From an uncultured bacterium (GTDB lineage Bacteria; Pseudomonadota; Alphaproteobacteria; Sphingomonadales; Sphingomonadaceae), in assembly GCA_942636505.2 (NCBI GenBank), contig CALOGB020000174.1:1-64000 (forward strand): DNA of 64,000 nt, read 5' to 3'. Shown here piece by piece: positions 63,950-64,000 of the stretch. Under the pieces are notes generated by a model, which had not been told where the DNA came from, did not search any database, and worked only from the letters and a program-made list of their open reading frames with translations. The translations under genes were made by a program, and so were the position numbers. Numbering within the stretch: position 1 is the first letter of the stretch; each line of letters begins with the position of its first letter.

Positions 63950-64000
63950 CCGAAGACGAAGCGCAGAGCTGGACGACCGAGCGGTTCGGGGCGGCAGCGA
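63946..64000 (+). CDS. rsmG: 16S rRNA (guanine527-N7)-methyltransferase, first 18 codons (cut by window)
   Basis: The frame [18 protein letters not shown] runs off the window end. Identification rests on the mnmG neighbour, the ATGA coupling and the typical short acidic N-terminus of RsmG; the methyltransferase core is outside the window. Confidence 0.7.
   Translation, partial: MTEDEAQSWTTERFGAAA

Overview
The window is a GC-rich (roughly 65-68 percent by eye) alphaproteobacterial chromosome segment that fits the genus Sphingomonas or a close sphingomonad. The evidence is the carotenoid genes crtY-crtI-crtB, the gene order around the replication origin (maf, ppsR, oriC-like region, hemE, hemJ, rho, then mnmE-mnmG-rsmG), sphingomonad-type small proteins (DUF1491, DUF6489) and dense dispersed palindromic repeats. 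No rRNA or tRNA gene and no CRISPR array was seen. Many neighbours overlap as ATGA (start inside the previous stop), so most strings of same-strand genes are operons.

Layout. 1-3.7 kb: the end of an FtsX-type ABC permease, an AttH/CrtC-like lipocalin protein, a class I glutamine amidotransferase and a small stress-type protein. 3.7-8.5 kb (minus): a signalling block with an MHYT-GGDEF-EAL protein, a blue-light LOV-PAS-HWE histidine kinase, a small unknown protein and a stand-alone receiver, resembling LovK/LovR. 8.6-14.9 kb: a TctD/TctE-like two-component system divergent from a periplasmic binding protein, an OprP-like porin and a CitMHS citrate transporter, probably one tricarboxylate-uptake regulon. 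14.9-19.6 kb: hydrolases, N-carbamoylputrescine amidase, uracil-DNA glycosylase and a PhnA-domain protein without its zinc ribbon.

19.6-22.9 kb is accessory DNA: an HTH protein, a decayed yefM-yoeB toxin-antitoxin module, a ParD-like remnant and a markedly AT-rich SIR2-domain gene joined to the 3' end of thiC. 22.9-24.9 kb: thiC with a TPP riboswitch. 25-33.8 kb: an outer-membrane beta-barrel protein, two tandem Tat-exported ferritin-like proteins, a MipA/OmpV protein, a GH127 beta-L-arabinofuranosidase and small proteins. 34.2-39.1 kb: the carotenoid cluster, with a cysteine-rich 90-residue peptide gene and a LOG-family gene between crtI and crtB.

39-48.8 kb: an Atm1-type ABC exporter, a Panacea-domain antitoxin with a membrane partner (candidate PanTA toxin-antitoxin), recQ, a TIGR01244 protein, an AsmA protein and a SleB-like hydrolase. 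48.9-54.9 kb (minus): DUF1491, a thioesterase, ptsN, hpf, dnaQ, coaE, aroE, maf and ppsR. 54.9-55.2 kb: five DnaA-box-like 9-mers followed by an AT-rich stretch, immediately upstream of hemE as in Caulobacter. 55.2-64 kb: hemE (apparently with a CTG start), hemJ, rho, a TerC protein, a dienelactone hydrolase, an alkylguanine methyltransferase, DUF6489, mnmE, mnmG and the start of rsmG.
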